Assembly (NCBI GenBank): GCA_964396655.1
Contig: CAYNFP010000006.1
Coordinates: forward strand, 4,284 to 68,283
Direction: 5' to 3'
DNA from: CAYNFP01 sp964396655
GTDB lineage: Bacteria > Bacillota_I > Bacilli_A > RF39 > UBA660
DNA: 64,000 nt
In this document: positions 1 to 7,778 of the stretch, piece after piece
Numbering within the stretch: the stretch's first letter is position 1
Layout: each line of letters opens with the position of its first letter
Position numbers and translations under genes: made by a program
Notes under the pieces: generated by a model
Database searches by the model: none
What the model was told of the DNA's origin: nothing
The model's input: only the letters and a program-made list of their open reading frames with translations

Positions 1-106
1 ATCTTAATTCCCTCTTCTTTAATGCTATGTATTATACCATAAATCAAATAAAAAGTAAAATTCGGGTTCATAAAAACATAAAAAATCAATTATTTATTTG
101 AATGTA

Positions 107-1363
107 TTATTTTTTATAATAAAGTATATAATCTTCAATTTGTATAAAAGTTGAATTGTAATCAAACATCATTGCATATATATGATAAGTTCCCGTTTCT
201 GTTAAATATTCATTATATTCATTTAACTCTTTTATATATACTGAATAATAACATTTATGTTGTGATTTACAAACAAGTGATGTTGGAATTAATGTTCCTA
301 AATTAGTGTTTATTTGATCTTGAGTTAGCCAATTATTATTGTTATTTATATCATTAGTAAAAGTTTTGGTTTCTTCAAAATCAGTGAACTTAATATAATG
401 TGTAATATGATTTATTAAATAACTTGTATCCCATTTTATTTTTAAATATTTTCCTTGAGATGGTAAATTTGTACCAATTATCTTTTCATAGGAATATACT
501 TCATTATAATTTCTTTCAAAATCAAATGTAATTGAAAACGAACCAAATAAAATTAAAAAAATTACAATTGTAAAACCTCCAATTATATTTTTAATACATT
601 TTATTCCTTTTTTATTATAAATAAACCCTAAAATAATTGACATAATTGGTATTGGTAAAGGCAAAAGCATTCCCCACATATAACTTGTGAACATTAAATT
701 GGTAGTACCATATTTATTCATTAATAAACTAACAATTCCCAGCCCTATCCAAATTGATAAAATTGATAAAATAAATAACACTAATAAAAATGATTTTATT
801 TTTTTATATTTAGGAGTTTCGGGATTAATAAACTCATTTATATTTTTTAAATATTTTATATTTAAACCTTTATTATTAGAAATATTTTTAATAAATTCAA
901 TTAATTCACTAGAACAATTTTCTTTAATAACAATTATTTCTTTTTTATTATTAAGAAATATATAAAAATTATTTTCTGTTTCTTTTATTTTTTTTATATT
1001 ATTATATTTTATTTTAATACTTTCATTATTATTTTCTTTTTTCAAATATTCCTTAAAGAAACTCAAAATATAAAAATCAATATCATTTGAATATCTCTTT
1101 ATATATTTTTTATAATTAACTTTTCTAAAAATTAAATCAAAAATCTTTAATATTAAAGCAGCACATAATATTAAAAATATAGCTATTTCAAAATATTCTG
1201 GAACTGATGCCGGATCTGGTGGAAAAAATTCAGAAAAACAAAATGCAAAAATTACTATAGATATAATAATCATCTTTTTTAAATAAAGTAAGGAAAATAA
1301 TTTTAACTTTTTTTTATATTCCTCATAAGTTATTATTGTTTTAGTTTTAAATTCCTTTTTCAT
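107..1363 (-). CDS. YcxB-like multi-pass membrane protein
   Basis: A 418-residue membrane protein of unknown function. The N-terminal part has two hydrophobic segments (about residues 30-47 and 57-79). A soluble stretch follows with a pattern like the YcxB C-terminal domain (residues 80-165: a YKKYIKRY segment, an IKYNNIKKIKET strand and a FLNNKKEIIVIKEN strand). Three more membrane segments (193-217, 228-249, 257-279) precede an extracytoplasmic tail of about 135 residues with two cysteines (LVCKSQHKCYY). The start is supported by GGAG 8 bases upstream of the ATG. It stands alone. The YcxB assignment rests on pattern only. Confidence 0.6.
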   Translation of the reverse strand: MKKEFKTKTIITYEEYKKKLKLFSLLYLKKMIIISIVIFAFCFSEFFPPDPASVPEYFEIAIFLILCAALILKIFDLIFRKVNYKKYIKRYSNDIDFYILSFFKEYLKKENNNESIKIKYNNIKKIKETENNFYIFLNNKKEIIVIKENCSSELIEFIKNISNNKGLNIKYLKNINEFINPETPKYKKIKSFLLVLFILSILSIWIGLGIVSLLMNKYGTTNLMFTSYMWGMLLPLPIPIMSIILGFIYNKKGIKCIKNIIGGFTIVIFLILFGSFSITFDFERNYNEVYSYEKIIGTNLPSQGKYLKIKWDTSYLINHITHYIKFTDFEETKTFTNDINNNNNWLTQDQINTNLGTLIPTSLVCKSQHKCYYSVYIKELNEYNEYLTETGTYHIYAMMFDYNSTFIQIEDYILYYKK

Positions 1364-1518
1364 TATAGTTCTCCATTTTTAACCGCTTTATGAAATACAA
1401 GTTTTTTTATATAATTATATTTATATTGTATCATGAAACTAATTAAAGTTAAATTATTTGCTTAATTATTTGTTTAATCAATTAAAATAAAGATACTTTT
1501 TATCTGTGATTATCTCAC

Positions 1519-1550
1519 AAAAAAGCAATTCTTTTTACAGAATTGCTTTA
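1519..1550 (-). terminator. Rho-independent terminator after KilA-N gene (repeat copy 1)
   Basis: An 8-bp stem (GCAATTCT/AGAATTGC) with a GTAAAA loop, followed on the minus strand by a T run. It lies about 20 bases beyond the KilA-N stop. The 29 bases from 1519 to 1547 match 2708-2736 at 28 positions. Confidence 0.75.
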
Positions 1551-1567
1551 TCCCAAATATCTTACAA

Positions 1568-2404
1568 TTATATTATTTTTTTAACTTCATCTGCATAATT
1601 TAAAACGTTTAACTGATAATTAGCAATGTTTAAAAGAATTTCAAATCTATCTTCTTTTGATTTACCACTCTTTATTAATTCTGCATTGTGAGACTCTAAA
1701 TTAGATAACACAGTTAATTCATTAATATTAGCATAATCACGCATATTTGAGTTTTTTGCTAAAATCGGATTTAAAATTTTCCATTCTTTGGCAGTTGATT
1801 TAAATAAAATAACATTTAAAATATCTGCTTCCTCTGCATACTTTAACCAAGTTCTATCTTTATAATAATCTAATTTTGGTAAAATATAATTTTTTATTGC
1901 ATCGGTATGAATCAAATAATTATTTTTTGTTAATATTCTTTTAATATTCCACTCTTTGTTATTATTTTCTAATGTTTTAAGTCTTTCAAACTCTTTTATT
2001 AAATATAATTTAAAAATCGGACTAATAGAAGAAGCAAACTCAAATGCTATATCTTTATGAGCATAAGTCCCACCATATTTCCCTAATTTAGTATATATTC
2101 CAATAGCGCCTGTTTTTTCACACCATTCAGATACGCTAGGTGTAAATGTTAATAATCCAACTTGTTTTCTAAAGTGTTCAGATTCGAACACTTTAAAATT
2201 AGAGTTATAAATTTGTTCCCAAGCAGTTAAAAAATCCAGTGTGCTCCTAGTTCTCAACCAGTTTCTTATAACATCAGCAGCTCTTGATTTGTCACTTTTT
2301 GCCTTCGCTATATCGGATATACAAATATATTCAGTATCAGTAACCAATGATATTGTGATAGGTATATTTTGTACAATAATTGTATTATTTTTCACTATAT
2401 TCAT
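1568..2404 (-). CDS. KilA-N domain DNA-binding protein
   Basis: A 278-residue protein with a KilA-N domain (about residues 15-140). Seen are the EYICISDIAKAK start, an arginine-rich IRNWLRTRSTLDFLTAWE helix, the GLLTFTPSVSEWCEKTGAIGIYTKLGKYGGTYAHKDIAFEFASSISP core (read as separate short blocks) and the LYLIKEFERLK helix. The family is common in phages, mobile islands and gut bacteria, probably as DNA binders. The gene overlaps the XRE gene just upstream by 20 bases, so the two are one unit. GGAG directly abuts the ATG at 2404, which is too close; a GTG at 2395 has better spacing and may be the true start. Confidence 0.8.
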   Translation of the reverse strand: MNIVKNNTIIVQNIPITISLVTDTEYICISDIAKAKSDKSRAADVIRNWLRTRSTLDFLTAWEQIYNSNFKVFESEHFRKQVGLLTFTPSVSEWCEKTGAIGIYTKLGKYGGTYAHKDIAFEFASSISPIFKLYLIKEFERLKTLENNNKEWNIKRILTKNNYLIHTDAIKNYILPKLDYYKDRTWLKYAEEADILNVILFKSTAKEWKILNPILAKNSNMRDYANINELTVLSNLESHNAELIKSGKSKEDRFEILLNIANYQLNVLNYADEVKKII

Positions 2405-2642
2405 CTCCTTTTATTTTTGTAATTGCTAAAGTGTAACCAAAAGGTTCTAATATTTTTATTAATGTATTTATTTGCGGGTGTTTCTTTCTGTTTTCTATTA
2501 CCGCTATCATTTCTCTTATAACACCACATTCATTTGCCATTTGGCTTTGAGTCAAACCTAATTCACTTCGTAATTTTATAAAATCACAAATCAAATTATA
2601 TTCTAAATAAATTTGCCTTTTTTCATCAATTATATATTCCAT
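2385..2642 (-). CDS. XRE-family helix-turn-helix regulator
   Basis: An 85-residue Cro/C1-type regulator. The HTH lies at about residues 24-78, with LRSELGLTQSQMANECGV as helices 1-2 and IREMIAVIENRKKHPQ as the recognition region. The ATG at 2642 is preceded by AGGTGA at correct spacing; an upstream in-frame GTG would place that ribosome site inside the gene. The stop overlaps the KilA-N start. The arrangement looks like an antitoxin or repressor translationally coupled to its partner, but a toxin role for the KilA-N protein is inference. Confidence 0.8.
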   Translation of the reverse strand: MEYIIDEKRQIYLEYNLICDFIKLRSELGLTQSQMANECGVIREMIAVIENRKKHPQINTLIKILEPFGYTLAITKIKGDEYSEK

Positions 2643-2707
2643 TTTTATCACCTAATATAATTATAATATAAACAGTTAGGTGTAGTCAATAAGATACTAA
2701 ATATTAT

Positions 2708-2740
2708 AAAAAAACAATTCTTTTTACAGAATTGCTATAT
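2708..2740 (-). terminator. Terminator of tRNA-Leu (repeat copy 2)
   Basis: A hairpin with arms CAATTCT/AGAATTG and a T run on the minus strand, about 40 bases beyond the tRNA-Leu 3' end. It is nearly identical to the hairpin at 1519-1550. Confidence 0.75.
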
Positions 2741-2775
2741 TTAAATGTTCTATTATTTAGAACAAATTTTTCATT

Positions 2776-2860
2776 TGGTGCAGGTGAAGGGACTTGAACC
2801 CACATGAGTTACCTCGCTAGATCCTAAGTCTAGTGCGTCTGCCAGTTTCGCCACACCTGC
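2776..2860 (-). tRNA. tRNA-Leu (anticodon UAG)
   Basis: An 85-nt class II tRNA with a 7-bp acceptor stem (GCAGGTG/CACCTGC), encoded CCA, a long variable arm, the T-loop GTTCAAGTC and the anticodon loop CTTAGGA (anticodon TAG). Its downstream flank is the insertion point of the XRE/KilA-N islet. Confidence 0.96.
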
Positions 2861-2930
2861 AATAATTAAGTGCATAATAGATTATACACAATACTTACCA
2901 TTTTTGCAACTATTTTTGAAAAATTATATC

Positions 2931-3557
2931 TTAATTACTTTGTATTTCTTTTATTTTATTCACAATTATATCCACTGATGTATTAATAAAATCTTCTATA
3001 AGAACTAAATCTAATACATAAGTTGGCTTCGATTTTGAATTAACAATAATACTCCCCATTTTATCTACTAATAATTTAATTTTTGAAATTGGAAAGTTTT
3101 CAATATAAGTCTTATCTAATTTTATATCTTCATAAAATAAATCTAAATCTAATGAATATTTATCAATTAATTCAACATTCAAATTACTATAATCATTATA
3201 AATGATTTTAGAAATATATTTTGATGTTGCGGGAATAATAGTTCCATCTTTAAGTTTCAAAGAATTATCACAGAATATTTTTAAAGAATAATCTTCAAAC
3301 CATAATTTATCAGTATAAAGATGTATAAAATAACCTAATTCAAATGGATTTTTCATATATTTTTTATATTTTGATAAGAAATAATCAATATTTGGAATAT
3401 CTTCTTTTATGCTAATAAAATGTGTTTCTTTTTTATCTTTATCAATCAATTTTCCTATATCAGGAGCAATAGAACCCAATAATAAATTTTTATCATTAAT
3501 ATTAAGTCTCTTACCTACTTCATTTGCTACACATAAATGTATAATTGCGCTTGCCAT
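2931..3557 (-). CDS. Zinc-dependent phospholipase C-like protein
   Basis: A 208-residue protein with the layout of bacterial zinc-dependent phospholipase C-like proteins (PF00882-type). Seen are an N-terminal ASAIIHLCVANEVGKRL block, LLLGSIAPDIGK, a histidine in KKETHFIS and GYFIHLYTDKLWF. The histidines and aspartates of these blocks are the probable metal ligands. There is no signal peptide, so it is probably cytoplasmic. GAGGT precedes the start. It lies 19 bases before uppP's end in the same direction. The substrate cannot be read from sequence. Confidence 0.65.
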   Translation of the reverse strand: MASAIIHLCVANEVGKRLNINDKNLLLGSIAPDIGKLIDKDKKETHFISIKEDIPNIDYFLSKYKKYMKNPFELGYFIHLYTDKLWFEDYSLKIFCDNSLKLKDGTIIPATSKYISKIIYNDYSNLNVELIDKYSLDLDLFYEDIKLDKTYIENFPISKIKLLVDKMGSIIVNSKSKPTYVLDLVLIEDFINTSVDIIVNKIKEIQSN

Positions 3558-3576
3558 TTTTTACCTCAATTTACTT

Positions 3577-4392
3577 CTATAATAGTTTTAATCCAAAATA
3601 TATTAATATTATTATTCCTAATATAATTCTATAATATCCAAATGCTTTAAAGTTAGATTTTTTAATATAATTGAGTAAAAATCTAATTGCAAAAATAGAA
3701 ACTAAAAATGCTGTTAAAGTACCTACTATAAGAATTAATAACTCTTGATTTGTAAAATCAAATCCATATTTTAATAATCTATATCCGCTTGCTCCTACCA
3801 TTGCAGGTATCGCTAAAAAGAATGAAAATTCTGATGCAACTACTCTAGAAGTACCCATAGCCATTGAACCAATTATAGTTGAACCAGATCTAGAAGTTCC
3901 AGGTATTAAAGCTAACATTTGAAATAAACCTATTTTAAATGATTTCTTATAACTTATATTATCAATTTCTGTTACCTTTGGTTCTCTTTGTTTATTTTCC
4001 ATAACAATAAATATAATACCATAAAGAATAAGCGCTAAAGCAACTACAATAGAATTATATAAAACCGTATCTATATAATCATCAAACAAGAATCCTACAA
4101 CTCCAACAGGTATTGAAGCAACTAATATTTTTAACCATAATATAATAGTTTTTTTTCTTTCTACTTTATCTCTTTTTATAGGATTTAATTTATTAAAAAA
4201 TAATAATATAACTGCTAAAATAGATCCAAATTGAATAACCACTAAAAAAATGTCCATAAATTCTTTTGTTACATCTAATTTTAATAAGTCATTTAATATA
4301 ATAAGATGTCCTGTACTGCTAATTGGTAACCATTCTGTAATACCTTGAATAATCCCAAAAACAATTGCTTTAATTATATTTATAAATTCCAT
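3577..4392 (-). CDS. uppP: Undecaprenyl-diphosphatase UppP/BacA
   Basis: A 271-residue polytopic membrane enzyme that dephosphorylates undecaprenyl pyrophosphate to recycle the lipid carrier for peptidoglycan synthesis. Seen are the first conserved block (GIIQGITEWLPISSTGHL) with its catalytic glutamates and serines, and the second block (ALIPGTSRSGSTI) with the phosphate-binding PGTSRSG signature. About seven to eight hydrophobic helices and full family length are evident. The start follows GGAGG closely. The protein also gives bacitracin tolerance in other species. Confidence 0.96.
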   Translation of the reverse strand: MEFINIIKAIVFGIIQGITEWLPISSTGHLIILNDLLKLDVTKEFMDIFLVVIQFGSILAVILLFFNKLNPIKRDKVERKKTIILWLKILVASIPVGVVGFLFDDYIDTVLYNSIVVALALILYGIIFIVMENKQREPKVTEIDNISYKKSFKIGLFQMLALIPGTSRSGSTIIGSMAMGTSRVVASEFSFFLAIPAMVGASGYRLLKYGFDFTNQELLILIVGTLTAFLVSIFAIRFLLNYIKKSNFKAFGYYRIILGIIILIYFGLKLL

Positions 4393-4449
4393 ATATCCTC
4401 CATATAATACTATTTAATTTTAATATTTTTATAATTAAATGTAAATAAA

Positions 4450-4486
4450 AAAGATAATTATATTTTTATGTTCATATAATTATCTT
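4450..4486 (-). terminator. Terminator after the 85-residue unknown gene
   Basis: A perfect 12-bp stem (arms AGATAATTATAT and ATATAATTATCT) with a 10-base loop, followed by T6A on the minus strand. It starts directly after the stop at 4487. Confidence 0.8.
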
Positions 4487-4744
4487 CTATCTCCCCCTAC
4501 TTAATTTTGGGGTTTTTGAAACGGAGTCAGAATCATCCCAAGGATAGTGCGGTAATTCAGTTATTTTACTAATAGTAGGTGAATTCACAAAAACTATTCC
4601 ATCGTCAATATGGCTTACCACAGGGTAACCTTTTGATTCAATATCATAAGCTTGTTGCTGAAGTCTCATACAAGCTCTATGATTTTCTTCTGCAATTGGG
4701 TCATATTTTTCAAAAAATTGATATAGTGCAAATCTAATATTCAT
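4487..4744 (-). CDS. Hypothetical small protein, 85 residues
   Basis: Not recognised. The ATG at 4744 is chosen because AGGAGGT lies 6 bases upstream; the longer reading upstream has no ribosome site. The product is soluble and acidic in its middle, with an N-terminal helix (FALYQFFEKYDPIAEENHRACMR broken here into pieces), a QQQAYDIESKGYP segment and a basic C-terminus (KTPKLSRGR). A strong terminator follows. It is probably monocistronic. Confidence 0.6.
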   Translation of the reverse strand: MNIRFALYQFFEKYDPIAEENHRACMRLQQQAYDIESKGYPVVSHIDDGIVFVNSPTISKITELPHYPWDDSDSVSKTPKLSRGR

Positions 4745-4809
4745 AATAAACCTCCTAATGGTATATATTGTATCAAAATATAAAATAATATTCAACAAAA
4801 GTATAAACT

Positions 4810-5292
4810 CTATTTTTTTCTTATCATTTCTAAAGTTGAAGTCAATTTTAAATCACAATACTTTTCTATATCTTCATCAGTATATTTTAATAAATTAGAT
4901 AAATTTAATAAATTACTTAATATTTCTAATAATAATTTTCCATCTGTATTCATTGTTATTTGTGAAGATAAATAATATAGTTTAATAAATTGTTTAATAA
5001 TATCTGGTTCATTCGTTTCAGGCAAATTACTTATATCAATATTTTTTAAATCACATAAGCTTAATGTAACCATAAGGCAATCTGCATACTCTGTTAAAAT
5101 TTTATCTGCTCCACTAGGCTTATCATCTTTCCAATATTTAAAACATTTAGTTTCATAAATAAGCTCACCTAATTCTACACAAAGTTCTAAAACTTGTTTA
5201 TAAAATATCTCAGGATCATTATAATCATATTTCTTTCTAAAATATGAATTAATTTCTTTTTCTTTATTATAAATATATTCTATATTTATCAT
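4810..5292 (-). CDS. Dimeric all-alpha dUTP diphosphatase (MazG-like)
   Basis: A 160-residue member of the dUTPase_2/MazG superfamily, which converts dUTP to dUMP and keeps uracil out of DNA. The diagnostic metal site is visible: ELCVELGELIYETKCFKYWK gives the ExxE pair and the KYW substrate block, and ILTEYADCLMVTLSL gives the ExxD pair. Length fits the family. A promoter of the form TTGCTT-18-TATAAT lies about 30 bases upstream, and AGGGTGGT is the ribosome site. No second dUTPase is seen here. Confidence 0.82.
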   Translation of the reverse strand: MINIEYIYNKEKEINSYFRKKYDYNDPEIFYKQVLELCVELGELIYETKCFKYWKDDKPSGADKILTEYADCLMVTLSLCDLKNIDISNLPETNEPDIIKQFIKLYYLSSQITMNTDGKLLLEILSNLLNLSNLLKYTDEDIEKYCDLKLTSTLEMIRKK

Positions 5293-5358
5293 GTTGTACC
5301 ACCCTAATTTGATTATATCATTATAAAAATAAAATAAGCAATAAAAATAAATACTAAC

Positions 5359-5583
5359 TTAGTATTTATTATATACTCGTCTATTTAAATCTATTCCTTT
5401 TAGTTGCATTTTTATAACTATTTGATTGATTTGATTATCAGATAAATCCATTCTTTTTAAATCTTTTCTTTTTAAGTTCCATAACTCTTTTATACTATTA
5501 ATATTATTACTATTTAAAATTGATAAAATCTCATCATCTATATTTAATTTATTAATATGATTTTCTAAAAAAGAAACTAACAT
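5359..5583 (-). CDS. Stand-alone RNA polymerase alpha-CTD-like protein
   Basis: A 74-residue protein. Residues about 17-67 (ILNSNNINSIKELWNLKRKDLKRMDLSDNQ followed by IKMQLKGIDL; two pieces) follow the helix pattern of the RNA polymerase alpha C-terminal domain, with a helix-hairpin-helix and the leucine/isoleucine spacing of that fold. The genuine rpoA is a separate, much longer gene, so this is an isolated copy of the domain. It starts 16 bases after the CarD-family gene in what appears to be one operon, which suggests the pair acts on RNA polymerase or promoter DNA. Assignment from pattern only. Confidence 0.55.
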   Translation of the reverse strand: MLVSFLENHINKLNIDDEILSILNSNNINSIKELWNLKRKDLKRMDLSDNQINQIVIKMQLKGIDLNRRVYNKY

Positions 5584-5599
5584 AATACTTCACCTCAAC

Positions 5600-6091
5600 T
5601 TATTTATTTGTTTCATTTAATATTGATACAATATAGTTTTTAACATCCTCATAACTTTTACCTAAAACAACAGAAAATTCTTCACATATATATTTTTCTG
5701 CCAAACTATAATAATTACTATTTTTTATGACTGTTATTTTCTTATTATCTGATTTTTCTTTATTCTTAAAATAATTTGTTTTCATAATTTTCATTAAATC
5801 TTCAAGTTTTCCAGAATTTATCAATAATTTATAGTCTTTTTCAATTGAACGATTATCACTAATAATGATATCTACATTTTGAATATTTTCTAATAATTGA
5901 TTTGCTTCTGTTTTGGTAATCAAACTTCTTAAATGCCCATGAAAATTAAGAGTAGGAATCTCTATTTTTAAAGATTCATTAGATATAGGAATTAAAATAT
6001 AATAATCTGCATTATTTTCAATATTCTTTCTAATTTCAATTATCTTGCACACTTCTTTATTATAAACTACATATTCTCCTATTTTAAACAT
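5600..6091 (-). CDS. CarD-family transcription regulator
   Basis: A 163-residue protein of the CarD/CdnL/TRCF family. The N-terminal Tudor-like RNA polymerase interaction domain (residues 1-60) shows GEYVVYNKEVCKIIEI and YYILIPISNESLKIEIPT. The all-helical C-terminal part (residues 65-163) shows LRSLITKTEANQLLENI, NRSIEKDYKLLI and the SLAEKYICEEFSVVLG end block. Known family members bind the beta subunit and stabilise open complexes. AGGAGG precedes the start. A promoter and hairpin sit immediately upstream, and an alpha-CTD-like gene follows. Confidence 0.85.
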   Translation of the reverse strand: MFKIGEYVVYNKEVCKIIEIRKNIENNADYYILIPISNESLKIEIPTLNFHGHLRSLITKTEANQLLENIQNVDIIISDNRSIEKDYKLLINSGKLEDLMKIMKTNYFKNKEKSDNKKITVIKNSNYYSLAEKYICEEFSVVLGKSYEDVKNYIVSILNETNK

Positions 6092-6135
6092 AAAATTATC
6101 CTCCTATTTGCAATACAAAAGTTGGATTTTATTTA

Positions 6136-6219
6136 AAAAGTAGCTATCAACAGACTTACGCCAATTGAATAGCTACTCGTTATATATATATTATAACACT
6201 TATTAAGTTTATATGCTAA
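6136..6219 (-). promoter_or_regulatory. Promoter plus 5'-terminal hairpin before carD
   Basis: On the minus strand TTAGCA (6214-6219), an 18-base spacer and TATAAT (6190-6195) form a sigma-A-type promoter with a predicted start near 6183. The transcript would begin almost at once with a hairpin: arm AGTAGCTATTCAA (6165-6177), loop TTGGCGTAAGTCTG, arm TTGATAGCTACT (6139-6150), then a run of five T. This is either an attenuator for carD or a very short RNA. The carD ribosome site lies about 40 bases further on. Confidence 0.55.
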
Positions 6220-6268
6220 TAAATTTTATATTTATTATTCAACAAATAATTTAATTGTAATAAAAAAA

Positions 6269-6673
6269 TCATTTTTTTCTTGATAATTTCATAGAATCGT
6301 ATTTTTTACAAGCAACATTATACACATCTAAAGCCGGATTAGAGCTTGCAATCACATCGGTATTATAAAAACTTTCATCAATTGTTGTACATTGATAAAC
6401 CCCAGTGGTTTCCAAAAAACCATAAAATCCATACCAACAAATAATAGTTTCTTTTTCTCTAAATTGTTGCATCATTTTTCTTAATTCTTCTGCTTTTTCC
6501 TTAGATGATTCTAATATTACAATATCATATTTTGCAAATTTTTCTGCATCTCCATAATGAAATGGTTCTCTATCATATATTGGACCTTTACTAATATAAG
6601 AAAACTTATCACCATTAGCTAGTATTGAATCTAATAATCCATAGCCTTCAACAACAAGTACTGACCTACTCAT
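6269..6673 (-). CDS. Hypothetical protein, 134 residues
   Basis: Not recognised. The protein opens with a beta-alpha element (SVLVVEGYGLLDSIL). It continues with a tyrosine-rich loop (GPIYDREPFHYGDAEKFAKYD), a second strand (IVILES) and a charged helix (KEKAEELRKMMQQFREKET), then a WYGFYGFLE block. A three-layer fold is likely. Start: ATG at 6673 with GGTGAT upstream; an ATG at 6685 preceded by AAAGG is almost as good. No membrane segment. Neighbours do not reveal a function. Confidence 0.6.
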   Translation of the reverse strand: MSRSVLVVEGYGLLDSILANGDKFSYISKGPIYDREPFHYGDAEKFAKYDIVILESSKEKAEELRKMMQQFREKETIICWYGFYGFLETTGVYQCTTIDESFYNTDVIASSNPALDVYNVACKKYDSMKLSRKK

Positions 6674-6801
6674 AAATATCACCATTAATAACCTTTTCAA
6701 TTCATTATACTAATATAATTATAACAAAATGTCAATTTTATTTTATAAAAAAGATTACATTTCTATAATTCTTACTTAATAATATTTTTTATTTCAAATT
6801 A

Positions 6802-7161
6802 TTATTTCTTAACATCAAGAGTTGCATATAATTTTAATTGAGATTTAAAAACTGAAATTATACCATTTTTTGTATCGTTTGGAGTAGAACTTACAATCGA
6901 TAAAGATATATATGAATAACTATTCTTATCAAGAGAATTAACATATACTGTCATATTATCAATATATTCTTTACCTTCAATTCTAAAGTCAAAAATATTA
7001 AAGAAATTAACATCTTCTAAATTACTATGTTTAAATATTTCATAAGTAATACCTGTAAATAAGTCTCCAGCAGAATTTGACCAGTATTCATCCACTTCAG
7101 AACAAAAAATATCTTTTTTTAATTCTTCTAATTGTATTACACACTCTTCAAAATTATATTT
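6802..7161 (-). pseudogene. TraG/VirD4-type coupling protein remnant
   Basis: The frame is open from 7161 to 6802 but has no ATG; the first possible start is a GTG at 7095 without a ribosome site. The translation (EEL..DIF then DEYWSNSAGDLFTGITYEIF, and later SSTPNDTKNGIISVF) follows the central ATPase region of TraG/VirD4/TraD-like conjugative coupling proteins. Both nucleotide-binding motifs and most of the protein are missing, and stops follow directly. It looks like the leftover of a conjugative element. Assignment by motif pattern, not by a search. Confidence 0.55.
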
Positions 7162-7190
7162 CTATAATTTTTAATTTTTTTAAATTCTTT

Positions 7191-7759
7191 TTATTTAAGT
7201 GATTTAACATCCCAAATTAAATCATATATAGAAATGTAATCGCTAATAGGCTCTAAACCAACTTTTTCACGTCTTTTATCAACTTCACTTGGTTTTATTA
7301 AAGGCAGTATGTAATAACTTTTAGTAATTTCGTCATATCCTATTTGAGAACCATATATTTGTTTTTTACCTTCTCTAATTCTTATTCTATCTATTAACAA
7401 AGCTAAATCACAACTTAACGCATTTCCTTTTTCTACAGCAACTTTCATAATAGGATAATATTTTTTTTGAACTCTAAGTTCAGAATGTTGAATCACTAAA
7501 AACAAAGTCTTATTTCCTTTAAAACTAATAATATTGGGTCCGAGCCAACCATATTTACTTATTATTTCTTCAATCTTGATTAAATTTATAGCATCCTGAT
7601 CAATAATTAATTTATCTAGGTCTCTTGCTTCTTTAGAATCACTCCCATATTTATTAATAACATCTTGTATTTCTAATCTGTATTTTTGATCATCTTGAAA
7701 AATAATTTCAAGATTTAAAGTAATAATTTTTTTTCTTCTTCTGATAAATTATTTTTCAT
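7191..7759 (-). pseudogene. DUF6624-like protein, reading frame split at an A8 tract
   Basis: The ATG at 7759 has a strong AAGGAG site, 20 bases after the ankyrin gene. It reads MKNNLSEEEKK and then meets TAA just beyond eight consecutive A (7727-7734 on the plus strand as T8). One extra base there gives an uninterrupted 189-residue protein. Its body shows DDQKYRLEIQDVINKYG, EEIISKYGWLGPN, FLVIQHSELRVQKKYY and LALLIDRIRIREGKKQIYGSQIG, the layout of DUF6624 proteins. Only the last 104 residues are open from an internal TTG. The cause may be a mutation, a sequencing error, or -1 slippage on A AAA AAA. Confidence 0.7.
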
Positions 7760-7778
7760 AATCTCTCCTTAGTTTAAT

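Noticed and set aside
687..965. 92-residue plus-strand reading
   Set aside because: It is the complement of the YcxB-like membrane gene; no ribosome site and no independent pattern.
5293..5304. T-box-like AGGGTGGTAC directly before the dUTPase gene
   Set aside because: Only about 65 bases of leader exist, with no stem I, specifier or terminator. It works as a Shine-Dalgarno and the likeness is chance.
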